From assembly GCA_963848035.1 (NCBI GenBank), contig CAWKCD010000003.1:1-64000 (forward strand): a stretch of DNA of 64,000 bases, written 5' to 3'. This DNA comes from JAVVHH01 sp963848035 (GTDB lineage Bacteria > Pseudomonadota > Alphaproteobacteria > Acetobacterales > Acetobacteraceae). A program made the translations under genes and the position numbers. The notes under the pieces were generated by a model. The model was given only the letters and a program-made list of their open reading frames with translations, had not been told where the DNA came from and did no database searches. Numbering within the stretch: position 1 is the first letter of the stretch; the number at the start of each line of letters is the position of its first letter. Positions 7,937 to 16,925 of this stretch are shown one piece after another.

Positions 7937-8692
7937 ATGGTAAAGACCGTTCTCGTGACGGGCGCGACCGCCGGCTTCGGCCAGGCCATCGCCCGCCGCT
8001 TCGTGCGCGATGGTCATCGCGTCATCGCCACCGGCCGCCGCATCGAGCGCCTCGAGGCCCTGCGCGCCGAACTCGGCCCGTCGCTGCTCGCCTTCCCGCT
8101 CGACGTCACCGAAGCGGCCGCCGTTGCCTCGCTCCCCGGCGCGCTCCCCGCCGCCTGGCAGGAGATCGACGTCCTGGTCAACAACGCCGGCCTCGCCCTC
8201 GGCGCCAGCCCGGCACAGAACACCGTCCTCGAGGATTGGGAGACCATGATCGCGACCAACGTCGCCGGGCTCATGCGCATGACCCACGCGCTGCTCCCCG
8301 GCATGGTCGAGCGCGACCGCGGCCACATCGTCAACGTCAGCAGCACCGCCGCCCGCTACCCCTATCCCGGCGGCAACGTCTATGGCGCCAGCAAGGCCTT
8401 CGTCACCCAGCTCAGCGCCAACCTGAAAGCCGACCTCGTCGGCACCGGCGTCCGCGTCACCGACCTCGAACCCGGCCTGGTCGGCGGCAGCGAATTCAGT
8501 CGCGTCCGCTTCGGCGGCGACGCCGACCGCGCGGCCGCCGTCTACGCCGGCACCACGCCGCTCTCGCCCGACGACATCGCCGAAGCGGTCGCCTGGGTCG
8601 TCGCCCTCCCGGACCACGTCAACATCAACCGGCTGGAGATGATGCCCACCTGCCAAGGCCCGGGCCCGCTCGCCATCAAGCGCAGCAGCTGA
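7937..8692 (+). CDS. ydfG: NADP-dependent 3-hydroxy acid dehydrogenase, YdfG-like SDR
   Basis: A classical short-chain dehydrogenase close to E. coli YdfG, which oxidises L-allo-threonine, serine and 3-hydroxy acids, and also reduces malonic semialdehyde. Visible: TGATAGFGQAI (cofactor loop), NNAGLALG, VNVSSTAARYPYPGGNVYGASKA (Ser-Tyr-Lys triad), DLEPGLVGGSEFSRVRFGGD and VNINRLEMMPTCQ, which closely follow YdfG. AAGGA lies 7 bases before the ATG at 7937 and only 1 base before the ATG at 7931, so the later start is preferred. Confidence 0.9.
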   Translation: MVKTVLVTGATAGFGQAIARRFVRDGHRVIATGRRIERLEALRAELGPSLLAFPLDVTEAAAVASLPGALPAAWQEIDVLVNNAGLALGASPAQNTVLEDWETMIATNVAGLMRMTHALLPGMVERDRGHIVNVSSTAARYPYPGGNVYGASKAFVTQLSANLKADLVGTGVRVTDLEPGLVGGSEFSRVRFGGDADRAAAVYAGTTPLSPDDIAEAVAWVVALPDHVNINRLEMMPTCQGPGPLAIKRSS

Positions 8693-8709
8693 AACCCGGC
8701 CAAAACCCT

Positions 8710-8750
8710 CGTCATCGCGAGCCGCGAAGCGGCGTGCCGATCCAGGGCGG
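8710..8750. repeat. R2 repeat, copy 1
   Basis: Copy of a short dispersed family read as CGTCATCGCGAG...GAAGCGGCG...GATCCAGGGCGG. The CGTCAT(T)GCGAGG...AATCCAG pattern is a common intergenic repeat in proteobacteria. Its end forms the left half of the terminator-like hairpin that follows. Confidence 0.7.
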
Positions 8751-8782
8751 CCGGACCCGATCCGGCCGCCTTACCCCTGGAT
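8740..8782. terminator. Bidirectional terminator-like hairpin between ydfG and carD
   Basis: The inner stem GGCGGCCGGA (8746-8755) pairs perfectly with TCCGGCCGCC (8761-8770) around a 5-base loop. An outer stem pairs ATCCAG (8740) with CTGGAT (8777-8782), reaching the carD stop codon. It sits exactly between two convergent genes. Confidence 0.75.
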
Positions 8783-9633
8783 TAAGCCGGTTCGTCGACT
8801 TCCTCTTCGATCGGCTCGAGATCCGCCGCACTGCCGCGCTGGATCGTCTTCAGATACTCCGCCAGCTTCGTCGCCGCGGTCAGCTTGTCGGTCTGGTCCA
8901 GCGCCGCCAACTCGGCCGCCAACCGGTCCATCGCCGCCTCGTAGATCTGCCGCTCCGAGAAGCTCTGATCCGGCTGCCCGGCGTTGCGGTGCAGGTCGCG
9001 CACCACCTCGGCGATCTGCATCGGATCGCCCGAATTGATCTTCTGCTCGTATTCCTGCGCCCGACGCGACCACATCGTCCGCTTGATGCGCGCACGGCCC
9101 TTCAGCAGCGCCAGCGCCTCGTCGAACACCTTGCGCGTCGCCAGCTTGCGCAGCCCGGCCGTCCGCGCCTTGGCCACCGGCACCCGCAGCGTCATCCGGT
9201 TCTCTTCGAACGTGATGTGGATCAGCTCGAGCTTGTGCCCGGCGATCTCCTCCGTCGCGATCCGCTCGACCTTCCCGACGCCATGCGTCGGATAGACCAC
9301 GTAATCGCCCTCGACGAAATTCTCCTTCGCCGCCATCGCCCGCGGCACGATCTGCGGCCGCCCGTGCATGCCCTGCATGTGGCCAGGCATCTTCGGCGGC
9401 GAGCGGAACGGCGGCTCGGCCGGCACCGCGGCCTCCGGCTTCGGCACGGCCTTCACCTCCGCCTCGGCTTCGACCTCCGGCTCAGTCGCATCCGCCTGCA
9501 GAACGTCGGATTTCATCGACGCCGCCTGCGCGGCAGGCCCCTCTGCCCTCTTGGATTGACTGGGGATGCCCTCGGGCACGCTCGGAGAAGCCGCTTTCAC
9601 AGCGGCCGATACCTTGGCTGACTTGCTTGACAC
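8782..9633 (-). CDS. carD: CarD-family transcription factor
   Basis: A CarD/CdnL protein, which binds the RNA polymerase beta subunit and stabilises open promoter complexes. The core begins near FVEGDYVVYPTHGVGKVERI (RNAP-interaction Tudor-like domain) and continues through a helical DNA-binding part (ARIKRTMWSRRAQEYEQKINSGD, AEVVRDLHRN, QIYEAAMDRLAAELA). About 95 residues of low-complexity Ala/Pro/Glu-rich sequence precede it, longer than the usual ~170-residue form. A GTG at 9633 with GAGGAG upstream is taken as start; TTG codons further up are possible. It is the last gene of the helicase / S4 / fdxA / carD series, 194 bp after fdxA. Confidence 0.88.
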   Translation of the reverse strand: MSSKSAKVSAAVKAASPSVPEGIPSQSKRAEGPAAQAASMKSDVLQADATEPEVEAEAEVKAVPKPEAAVPAEPPFRSPPKMPGHMQGMHGRPQIVPRAMAAKENFVEGDYVVYPTHGVGKVERIATEEIAGHKLELIHITFEENRMTLRVPVAKARTAGLRKLATRKVFDEALALLKGRARIKRTMWSRRAQEYEQKINSGDPMQIAEVVRDLHRNAGQPDQSFSERQIYEAAMDRLAAELAALDQTDKLTAATKLAEYLKTIQRGSAADLEPIEEEVDEPA

Positions 9634-9826
9634 GATCGGAACTAACTCCTCGCTCGCCACTGGGAGCAAATACGGGCAGCAACGCCACTCCTCGTTCGGC
9701 TACGCCAAACTGGACCTGCGTCGGAGCGCGCGCTGAAGTTCGACGTGTAGCAGAAAATTCGCGTCAAGTCACGCGCATCAGGGTTGACACCCCAACCGAG
9801 TTAAACCCGCGCCAGCGTTCCGATCG

Positions 9827-10159
9827 TTACGGCTTCCCCGGCTCGGGAGAGAACATCGCCTCTTTGCCTGGCTTGTCCTTCCACTCGTCGGCATCCGCCG
9901 GAGCCTCGCCTTTACGCGTTATATTAGGCCATTGCGTCGAAAAGTCGCGATTACGCTCCAGCCACGCCCCCGCCTTGTCGTCGCTGTCCGGCACGATCGC
10001 CTCGGCCGGACATTCCGGCTCGCACACGCCGCAATCGATGCACTCGTCCGGATGGATCACGAGCATGTTTTCGCCCACGTAGAAGCAATCCACCGGACAC
10101 ACTTCAACGCAGTCCATGTACTTGCACTTGATGCAATTCTCGGTGACCACGTAGGTCAT
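9827..10159 (-). CDS. fdxA: 7Fe ferredoxin (FdxA-type)
   Basis: A 110-residue ferredoxin with one [3Fe-4S] and one [4Fe-4S] cluster, an electron carrier. Cluster ligands are visible in CIKCKYMDCVEVCPVDCF and in CIDCGVCEPECPAEAI. The acidic C-terminal tail is typical of alphaproteobacterial FdxA. GAGGG six bases before the ATG supports the start. It follows the S4 gene by 88 bp on the same strand. Confidence 0.93.
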   Translation of the reverse strand: MTYVVTENCIKCKYMDCVEVCPVDCFYVGENMLVIHPDECIDCGVCEPECPAEAIVPDSDDKAGAWLERNRDFSTQWPNITRKGEAPADADEWKDKPGKEAMFSPEPGKP

Positions 10160-10247
10160 CGTTCGCCCTCTTTTCCACCAGCCGATCGCGCTGCGGTATG
10201 CAAGCCTTTGCCGCCTCGCGCAAGACGCCCGTGTCTCATGGCCGACA

Positions 10248-10526
10248 TCATTCCGGCACCTCGCGATACAGAAGCCGCGCCTCCGTCGCCGGACCCCGCC
10301 GCGCCGACAGCCCCAACACCTCGATCACCCGCACCTCGCCCCGCAACGCCAGCGTCAGCACGTCGCCCGGCCGCAGCCGCGCATGCGCCTTCTCCGTCGC
10401 CTGTCGATTGATCCGCACCTGCCCCTCCTCAACCAGCCGCGCGCAATCCGACCGCGCCTTCATGAACCTGGCGCACCAGAGCCACTTGTCCAGCCGCTGC
10501 CAATCGCGGTCCTCCGTCTCGCCCAA
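10248..10526 (-). CDS. S4 RNA-binding domain protein (HslR-like)
   Basis: A 92-residue S4-domain protein: RLDKWLWCARFMKARSDCARLVEEGQVRIN followed by RLRPGDVLTL matches the Hsp15/HslR family, which binds stalled 50S subunits in E. coli. It begins with TTG only 3 bp after the helicase stop, so translation is probably coupled. Pairing with an RNA-helicase-like gene suggests a shared RNA role, which is inference. Confidence 0.87.
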   Translation of the reverse strand: MGETEDRDWQRLDKWLWCARFMKARSDCARLVEEGQVRINRQATEKAHARLRPGDVLTLALRGEVRVIEVLGLSARRGPATEARLLYREVPE

Positions 10527-10529
10527 CGC

Positions 10530-13025
10530 TTACCGCCGAAATGCGACCAGCGCCGCGAACGGGCTATCCGGCCTCGGCTTCGGCTCGACCGGCGCCGCCG
10601 CCCGCTTCACCCGCGCCGCCTGCATCATCGCCGGACCCGGCGGGCCATACATCTCCGGCGGCAGCGTCGCCGCCGGCAGCAGCCGCATCCCCAACCCCCG
10701 CAGCACCGCCGGCACCGCCTCGCTGCGGATCGACAGCCGCGACGCCAACCGGTCCGGCACCGCCGCCGGCCGCTGCCGTGCCGCCCAACTCAGCTCCGCC
10801 GCCACCCGCTCCGCGATGTCCAGCCGGATCAGCGCCGGACCCGCCGCCACCCATCCCAAAGCCGCCGCGAACCCCGCCGGCCACTCCGGCGCCACCTGCA
10901 GCGACACCAAGCCCGGCGCCGGCAACACCGGCGTCGCCACCCCCGCCCGCAACGCCAGCAGCGCCGCCCGAACCGAAGCCGCCTGCGGCTTCAGCAGCGC
11001 CGGCAGGAACAGCGCGAACCGCCCCGCCCGCAGCCCCAATTGCTTCACCGCGCCCCGCACCGCGCCCGAAACCTCCGTCGCCCCCGGCAGCACGCCGCCC
11101 GCCTCCACCACCCGGTGCACCAGCCCCCGCAGATCCGCCTTGTCAGCCGCCAGCCGCTCCGCCGCGAACAGCGGCGCCAGCTCCCGCTCGATCTGCTCCG
11201 TCACGAAACGCTGCAGCCGAACCCGCACCCGCTCCCGGCTCGGCCCGTCCAGATACTCGCTGTCCAACACCTCCACCGCCGGCCGCACCAGGCTCGCTCC
11301 CGGCCGCAACCGCGCCACCGCCGCCCCCTCCCAGGTCAGCCGATGTTCCGCCGTCCACGCGAACGACCCGTCCGCCGCCGCCTCCAGCGCCCTCACCCGC
11401 CGCGGCATCCAGGCCTGCAGCGCCCGCCGCGCCGCCCGCAGCACCAGCCGCCGCTCCGGCCCCTCCGTCGCCGGGTCCGGATGGAACAGGAACCCGGCCA
11501 CGTGCCCCACCGAATGCCCCTCGACCACCACCTCGCCCCGCGACGTCACCGCCGACAGCAGGTCCGCTCCCCCCTCGAGCTGCTCGTCCATCCGCCGCAT
11601 CAGATCCGCCGCCCGCCGATCCACGAACCGCGCCGTCAGCCGCTCGTGCAGCGCGTCCGACAGCAGGTCCTCCACCTGCCGCGTCCGCGCCTGCCACCCC
11701 TGAGCGTCCGGCACCCAATCCGTCCGCGCCGCGATATACGCCCACACCCGGACCCCGGAAAGTCGCTGCATCAACGTATCGATATCGCCATCCGCCCGTG
11801 CCAGCGACCCCACCCCCGCCTCGAGCCACGCCTGCGGCAACACCCCGTCCCGCGCCAGATGCTGGAACACCCGCGCGCACAGCCGCGTATGCGTATCGTC
11901 GGCCAATTTGCGGAAATCCGGGATCCCGCACGTCTCCCACAACAGCCGCACCAGCTTGCGCCCCCGCGCCAGCGCCCGGATGTCCGGATCCCGCGCCAGC
12001 GCATCGAGCGTCTGCAGATCCACCGCGTCCGGCCCGCGCACCAGCCCCTGCCGCGGCGGCGGCGTCTGCAGCGTCGCCAGCAGCCCGTCCACGCTCGACA
12101 AGTCCAGATCCGAATTGCGCCAATACAACTGCTCGAGCGGCTCGAACTGGTGGTTCTCCACCGCATGCACCAGGTCGTCGTCCAGCGGCGCGCAATCCGC
12201 CGTCGTCCCGAACGTCCCGTCGCGCATCCCGCGCCCCGCCCGCCCCGCGATCTGCGCCACTTCCGGCGCCGTCAGCCGCCGCGGCCGATGCCCGTCGAAC
12301 TTCGTCAGCCGCGCGAACGCGACGTGGTCGACGTCCATGTTCAGCCCCATCCCGATCGCATCCGTCGCGACCAGGAAATCGACTTCCTTGTTCTGATAGA
12401 GCTGCACCTGCGCATTGCGAGTCCGCGGCGACAGCCGCCCCATCACCACCGCGCACCCGCCCCGGCGCCGCCGGATAAGTTCCGCGATCGCATAGACCTC
12501 GCCCGCGCTGAACGCGACCACCGCGCTCCGCGGCGGCAGCCGCACCAGCTTCGCCGGCCCCGCATAGGTCAGTTGCGACAGCCGCGGCCGGGTCTCGATC
12601 TCCGCCTGCGGCACCAGCCGCTGCAGCAGCGGCCGGATCGTCTCCGCTCCCAGCAGCATCGTTTCCACCAGCCCGCGCGCATGCAGCAGCCGGTCGGTGA
12701 ACACATGCCCGCGATCCGGATCGGCGCACAGTTGGATCTCGTCGATCGCCACGAATTCTGCCGCCATATCCAGCGGCATCGCCTCGACCGTGCACGAGAA
12801 CCACCGCGCATGCGGCGGCACGATCTTCTCCTCGCCCGTGATCAGCGCCACGTTGCGCACGCCTTTGCGCGCCACCATCCGGTCGTAATTCTCGCGCGCC
12901 AACAGCCGCAGCGGGAAGCCGATGACGCCGCTCGCGTGCCCGAGCATGCGCTCGATCGCCAGGTGCGTCTTGCCCGTGTTGGTCGGCCCGAGCACCGCTT
13001 TGACCCGCGAGGGAAGGCCCAACAT
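10530..13025 (-). CDS. Suv3-like DEAD/DEAH-type helicase
   Basis: An 831-residue helicase related to mitochondrial RNA helicase Suv3, standard in alphaproteobacteria. Motif I is GPTNTGKTHLAIERML near residue 9, motif II VAIDEIQLCAD (DEIQ in place of DEAD), then SAGEVYAIAELIRR, VATDAIGMGLNMDVDHVAF and QIAGRAGRG. The C-terminal third is Ala-rich with no domain I recognise. The ATG at 13025 places motif I at the usual distance; the frame continues upstream but lacks homology there. It heads the helicase / S4 / fdxA / carD series. Confidence 0.88.
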   Translation of the reverse strand: MLGLPSRVKAVLGPTNTGKTHLAIERMLGHASGVIGFPLRLLARENYDRMVARKGVRNVALITGEEKIVPPHARWFSCTVEAMPLDMAAEFVAIDEIQLCADPDRGHVFTDRLLHARGLVETMLLGAETIRPLLQRLVPQAEIETRPRLSQLTYAGPAKLVRLPPRSAVVAFSAGEVYAIAELIRRRRGGCAVVMGRLSPRTRNAQVQLYQNKEVDFLVATDAIGMGLNMDVDHVAFARLTKFDGHRPRRLTAPEVAQIAGRAGRGMRDGTFGTTADCAPLDDDLVHAVENHQFEPLEQLYWRNSDLDLSSVDGLLATLQTPPPRQGLVRGPDAVDLQTLDALARDPDIRALARGRKLVRLLWETCGIPDFRKLADDTHTRLCARVFQHLARDGVLPQAWLEAGVGSLARADGDIDTLMQRLSGVRVWAYIAARTDWVPDAQGWQARTRQVEDLLSDALHERLTARFVDRRAADLMRRMDEQLEGGADLLSAVTSRGEVVVEGHSVGHVAGFLFHPDPATEGPERRLVLRAARRALQAWMPRRVRALEAAADGSFAWTAEHRLTWEGAAVARLRPGASLVRPAVEVLDSEYLDGPSRERVRVRLQRFVTEQIERELAPLFAAERLAADKADLRGLVHRVVEAGGVLPGATEVSGAVRGAVKQLGLRAGRFALFLPALLKPQAASVRAALLALRAGVATPVLPAPGLVSLQVAPEWPAGFAAALGWVAAGPALIRLDIAERVAAELSWAARQRPAAVPDRLASRLSIRSEAVPAVLRGLGMRLLPAATLPPEMYGPPGPAMMQAARVKRAAAPVEPKPRPDSPFAALVAFRR

Positions 13026-13133
13026 GACCCACAGGGTTGGGCCTTTATGCGCGGAATGCAAGCATCGACGCGAAGAACGCGTGCGTGCATTCAGCCGTAT
13101 CGTCATCATCGAACCAAAGGAGACGAGTTGCGC

Positions 13134-14531
13134 ATGCAGGTTTCACAATTCGATCGCCCGGTGGACTGCCTCGCACCGCCGGACATCCCCGCGCTGCCCG
13201 TCCACTCCGTCCGCGCCGCCAACCTCCAGGCCGTCCTCGCCGCCCTCCCGCCCGAAGCCGCGCGCTTCGTCACTGCCTCCGGATTCACCGCCGAATCGGG
13301 CCAGGTCTGCCTCGTGCCCGGCCCCGACGGCATCGCCGCCGCCCTGCTCGGCCTGGGCGCCGAACGCAGCCCCTGGGCCCATGCCGCCCTCCCGATGGCC
13401 CTGCCCGAATCCACCACCTGGCGCCTCGAGCCCGGCGACTACGATCCCGACGACGCGGTCCTCGGCTTCTGTCTCGGCGCCTATCAATACACCGCCCTCT
13501 CCAAGCCCAAGCGCGCCCCCGCCCGCCTGGCCATCGCCGATCCGCACCCCGTGCCGATCGCCACCGCGCGCGCCGCCTGGCTCGCCCGCGATCTCATCAA
13601 CACGCCCGCCAACCTGCTCGGCCCCGCCGAACTCGCCGACGCCGTCCAGGCCCTCGGAGAGCGTTTCGGTGCCGTCTCGACCCGCACCGAGGGCGCAGCC
13701 CTCGAGGCCGAATACCCCACCGTCCACGCCGTCGGCCGCGGCTCGCTGCGCAAGCCCGTCGTCGCCGCCTTCACCTGGCACGGCAGCGCCGCCGGACCCG
13801 GCGCCAAGCACATCTCCCTCTGCGGCAAAGGCGTCTGCTTCGACACCGGCGGCTATGATTTGAAACCATCTGCCGCAATGCTCCGTATGAAGAAGGACAT
13901 GGGCGGCGCCGCCCTCATGCTGGCTTTCGCCAGCGCGGTCATGCAGCTCGATTTGCCGGTCAAGCTCTCGGTGCGGATCGGATGCGTCGAGAACATGGTC
14001 TCCGGCGACGCGATGCGGCCGCTCGACGTGATCACCACGCGGCGCGGTCTGACGGTGGAGGTCGGCAATACCGATGCCGAGGGAAGGCTGGTGCTCTGTG
14101 ACCTGATGGCCGAAGCCTCCGACGAGCGGCCCGATCTCATGCTCGACGCCGCAACCCTCACCGGCGCCGCGCGCGTGGCTCTCGGTCCGGATATCCCGGC
14201 GCTGTTCACACCAGATGATTTGCTCGCTGACGATCTGCTCCGCGCCGCACGCGACGAAAACGATCCGCTCTGGCGACTGCCGCTCTACACGCCGTACGAC
14301 CCTTGGTTGGCCAGCACCGTCGCCGACTTCAACAATGTTTCGTCAAAACCTCACGCAGGGGCAATTATCGCTGCGTTGTTCTTGCAACGTTTCGTTGCGC
14401 CTGGCATTAGTTGGGCTCACTTCGATACGTATGCCTGGAACGATCAATCTCGTCCGGGAAGGCCGGAAGGGGGTGAAGCGCAAGGTTTGCGGGCATTGCT
14501 GGATTACGCGACAAGATTAATTCGAGTTTAG
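13134..14531 (+). CDS. Leucyl aminopeptidase family protein (M17)
   Basis: A 465-residue cytosolic M17 metallo-aminopeptidase. The catalytic domain shows GKGVCFDTGGYDLKPS (Lys and metal ligands), KKDMGGAA, the family signature NTDAEGRLVLCD and DAATLTGAARVALG. The N-terminal domain is divergent, as in the short alphaproteobacterial paralogue of PepA. AGGAG upstream favours ATG 13134 (11 bases) or TTG 13128 (5 bases). From about 13857 to the stop, third positions carry many A/T, unlike the first half of the gene. Confidence 0.9.
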   Translation: MQVSQFDRPVDCLAPPDIPALPVHSVRAANLQAVLAALPPEAARFVTASGFTAESGQVCLVPGPDGIAAALLGLGAERSPWAHAALPMALPESTTWRLEPGDYDPDDAVLGFCLGAYQYTALSKPKRAPARLAIADPHPVPIATARAAWLARDLINTPANLLGPAELADAVQALGERFGAVSTRTEGAALEAEYPTVHAVGRGSLRKPVVAAFTWHGSAAGPGAKHISLCGKGVCFDTGGYDLKPSAAMLRMKKDMGGAALMLAFASAVMQLDLPVKLSVRIGCVENMVSGDAMRPLDVITTRRGLTVEVGNTDAEGRLVLCDLMAEASDERPDLMLDAATLTGAARVALGPDIPALFTPDDLLADDLLRAARDENDPLWRLPLYTPYDPWLASTVADFNNVSSKPHAGAIIAALFLQRFVAPGISWAHFDTYAWNDQSRPGRPEGGEAQGLRALLDYATRLIRV

Positions 14532-14658
14532 AGTCCACCGAATTTTGGAAAATGAAACCATTATCACGCTGTCGTGCAATCTATTCCGCGTTCCGAATTG
14601 GTGCATCGTGCGTTCGAATGATTACATCGCAGGTGTGGCGGGCGCGACAAGGCCCGAC

Positions 14659-14674
14659 CGGTCCTGTAGGACCG
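14659..14674. promoter_or_regulatory. Inverted repeat upstream of the MarR gene
   Basis: CGGTCC-TGTA-GGACCG is a perfect 6-bp inverted repeat ending 19 bp before the MarR start. It could be an operator for autoregulation or a small RNA hairpin; the sequence alone does not decide. It lies in the AT-richer 162-bp region (14532-14693) where the promoter must be. Confidence 0.4.
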
Positions 14675-14693
14675 TAACGACAAACAGAGGACA

Positions 14694-15107
14694 ATGAACA
14701 TGGCTTCAGCTCAAGCAACCGACCAGATGGTCGGCATTCTCCGGGACACTATCGTGTCGCTCGTCCGACGCGATGGTCCGGATCTATCCGCACGCCAACT
14801 TGGCGTGTTCCTGACCTGCTACTTGCAGGAAGGCCCGCACACCGTCCGCGGCCTCGCCGCTGACTTGAACGTCTCCAAGCCGGCCATCACCCGTGCGCTC
14901 GATCGCCTCGGCGAACTCGAACTCGCCCGTCGTAAGGTCGACCCGGCGGACCGTCGCTCGGTTCTCGTCCAGAAGACCGTCAAGGGCCAGGCCTTCCTCA
15001 AGGATCTGCGCAGCATCATGGGCGAGGCGTCCAAGGCCGCCGCGACCGCCGGCGCTTCCGAACCGCCGGCACCGGCCAAAGGCCGCCGCGCCATGGCGCA
15101 CGCCTAA
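14694..15107 (+). CDS. MarR-family transcriptional regulator
   Basis: A 137-residue winged-helix regulator. The helix-turn-helix runs through ARQLGVFLTCYL...HTVRGLAADLNVSKPAITRALDRLGELELARRK and the wing contains VDPADRRSVLVQ, the DxRS-type MarR signature. The C-terminal tail is Ala/Pro-rich. AGAGGA lies a few bases upstream of the ATG. No ligand or target is evident; the adjacent sugar permease genes are convergent rather than cotranscribed. Confidence 0.88.
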   Translation: MNMASAQATDQMVGILRDTIVSLVRRDGPDLSARQLGVFLTCYLQEGPHTVRGLAADLNVSKPAITRALDRLGELELARRKVDPADRRSVLVQKTVKGQAFLKDLRSIMGEASKAAATAGASEPPAPAKGRRAMAHA

Positions 15108-15122
15108 GCCGATGTATCGGAA

Positions 15123-15146
15123 AGGCCGGGCTTGACCGCCCGGCCT
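15123..15146. terminator. Terminator hairpin between MarR gene and permease
   Basis: AGGCCGGGC (15123-15131) and GCCCGGCCT (15138-15146) form a perfect 9-bp stem with a TTGACC loop, midway between two convergent genes. Confidence 0.75.
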
Positions 15147-15161
15147 ACGATCTGATCGTGC

Positions 15162-16001
15162 CTACGACTTGATCCCGCCGGCTGTCAGGCCGGCGACGAT
15201 TTCCTTCTGCATCAGTAGCGTCAGCAGCAGAACCGGCAGCGTCACCAACAGCGCCGCCGCCGCCAGCGGACCCCAACTGATCTGCTCGAACGTCAGCACG
15301 TTATAGACCGCGACCGGCAACGTCCGCGTCTCGCGTCCCGCGAGCACGACCCCAAAGATGAAATTGTTCCAGCTGAAGATGAACGCCAGGATCGTCGCCA
15401 CCGTGATCCCCGGGCGCGCCAGCGGCATCGCAACGTAGCGGAACGCCTGCCAGATCGTCGCCCCATCCACCAGCGCCGCCTCTTCCAGCTCCGACGGCAG
15501 GCCCTCGAAGAACCCGATCATGATCCAAACCACGATCGGCACCGTGATGACCAGGTGCGTCAGCACGATCGGCGTCAGCGTCCCCACCATCCCCAGCCAT
15601 TGGAACAGCAGGAACAGCGGGATCAGATAGGACAGTCCCGGCGTGATCCGCGCGATCAGGATCAGCAGCGCCGCCCGCGTCGCCCGCGCCTTGGCGATCC
15701 CGTAGCCCGCCGGCACTCCGAACAGCAGCGCGAGCCCCGTCGCCGAGAACGACACCACCACCGAGTTCCACGTATACGTCAAAAAATCGTTTTTCTGGAA
15801 CACGTCGACAAAATTACGCATTGTCGGCGGATTCGGCAGAAATACCGGCGGGAACGCAGTATTGTCGGCTTCGTTCTTCAACGAGAGCGACAACATCCAC
15901 AGAAACAACAGTAACGCTGGCGAAATTAAAACCAGCACCGACGCATACAACCCGACCCGTCCGAGCGCCCGCTGCCCCCGGCTCCCCACCACCATGCTCA
16001 A
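15162..16001 (-). CDS. Carbohydrate ABC transporter permease (MalG-type)
   Basis: A 279-residue inner-membrane permease of the MalG/UgpE class with about six membrane segments (VLVLISPALLLFLWMLSLSL, ALLFGVPAGYGI, YLIPLFLLFQWLGMV, VPIVVWIMIGFF, LLVTLPVLLLTLLM). The EAA loop that contacts the ATPase is EEAALVDGATIWQAF...PLARPGI. It starts at TTG 16001, overlapping the stop of the preceding permease, so the two form a unit. No binding protein or ATPase gene of this system is in the window. Confidence 0.88.
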   Translation of the reverse strand: MSMVVGSRGQRALGRVGLYASVLVLISPALLLFLWMLSLSLKNEADNTAFPPVFLPNPPTMRNFVDVFQKNDFLTYTWNSVVVSFSATGLALLFGVPAGYGIAKARATRAALLILIARITPGLSYLIPLFLLFQWLGMVGTLTPIVLTHLVITVPIVVWIMIGFFEGLPSELEEAALVDGATIWQAFRYVAMPLARPGITVATILAFIFSWNNFIFGVVLAGRETRTLPVAVYNVLTFEQISWGPLAAAALLVTLPVLLLTLLMQKEIVAGLTAGGIKS

Positions 16002-16925
16002 GCGAATTTCTCCCGCTGCCGGAAGTGCAGCATCAGCATCGTCACCAGCAGGATCAGCACGAAGAACACGACCACCACCGCCGACGCGTAGCCGATGTCG
16101 TAGAAACTGAACGCCTGCAGGTACAGCAGGATGTTCAGCGTCTCGCTCGACGTCCCCGGCCCGCCATTACTGATCACGAAGATCGTGTCGAACGCCTTCA
16201 GCGCGTCCACCCCGCGGATCACCGCCGCCACCATGATGAACGGCCAAACCAGCGGCAGCGTCACGTGCCGGAACACCTGCCAGCCATTCGCCCCATCCAG
16301 CCGCGCCGCCTCGTACGGGTCCGTCGGCAAGCTCGCCAACCCGCCCAGCACGATCAGCATCACCAGCGGCGTCCACTGCCACGTCTCCACCATCACCAAC
16401 GTCGGGATCACCGTCCCCGGCGCATAAACCCACTCGCTCGGCGGCAACCCCACGCTCGTCAGCAGGTAGTTCAACACCCCCAATTGCGGATGGAACATCA
16501 TCGTCCACACCAGCGCGATCGCCACCGGCGTCGCCATCATCGGCATGATGAAGATCGTCCGCGCCAACCCCCGCCCCGGAAAGTTGCGGTGCGAAACAAA
16601 CCGCCGCCGCCACCCCCAACACCAGCGGGAAGAACACCGACATCGCCGTGAAATACAGCGTCCGCAGCGCCGCCCATTGGAACCGCTCGTCGCCGAACAT
16701 CCGCTGGTAATTCGCCAGCCCGGCGAACGTCCGCTCGCCCCCCACATGGAAATCGCTCACCGACATGAACAGCGTGAACGCCCACGGGAACAGGATCACC
16801 GCCAGCACCACCAGCCCGGCCGGCGCGATGAACGGCCAATAATGCCGCGCATAATTCCGCCGCCGGGTCGCCGCGCGCCCCGCTTCGGTCAGCCCTACGG
16901 CACTCGGAGATTGCTGATCTGGCAC
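15998..16925 (-). pseudogene. Carbohydrate ABC transporter permease (MalF-type), frameshifted
   Basis: The N-terminal part (WPFIAPAGLVVLAVILFPWAF, NYQRMFGDERFQWAALRTLYF) and the C-terminal part (GRGLARTIFIMPMMATPVAI, EAA loop DPYEAARLDGANGWQVF...PLVWPFI) lie in different frames. Removing one base at about 16598-16600 (an AAA run on the plus strand) joins them into a normal ~300-residue MalF/UgpA-type permease. This is either a recent inactivation or a sequence error. The start overlaps the end of the upstream gene by 31 bp. Confidence 0.75.

Noticed and set aside
10383..13133. Apparent 1382-residue protein ending in the aminopeptidase
   Set aside because: Only the part from 13134 has homology and a ribosome site; the rest is Arg/Pro/His-rich antisense of the helicase gene.
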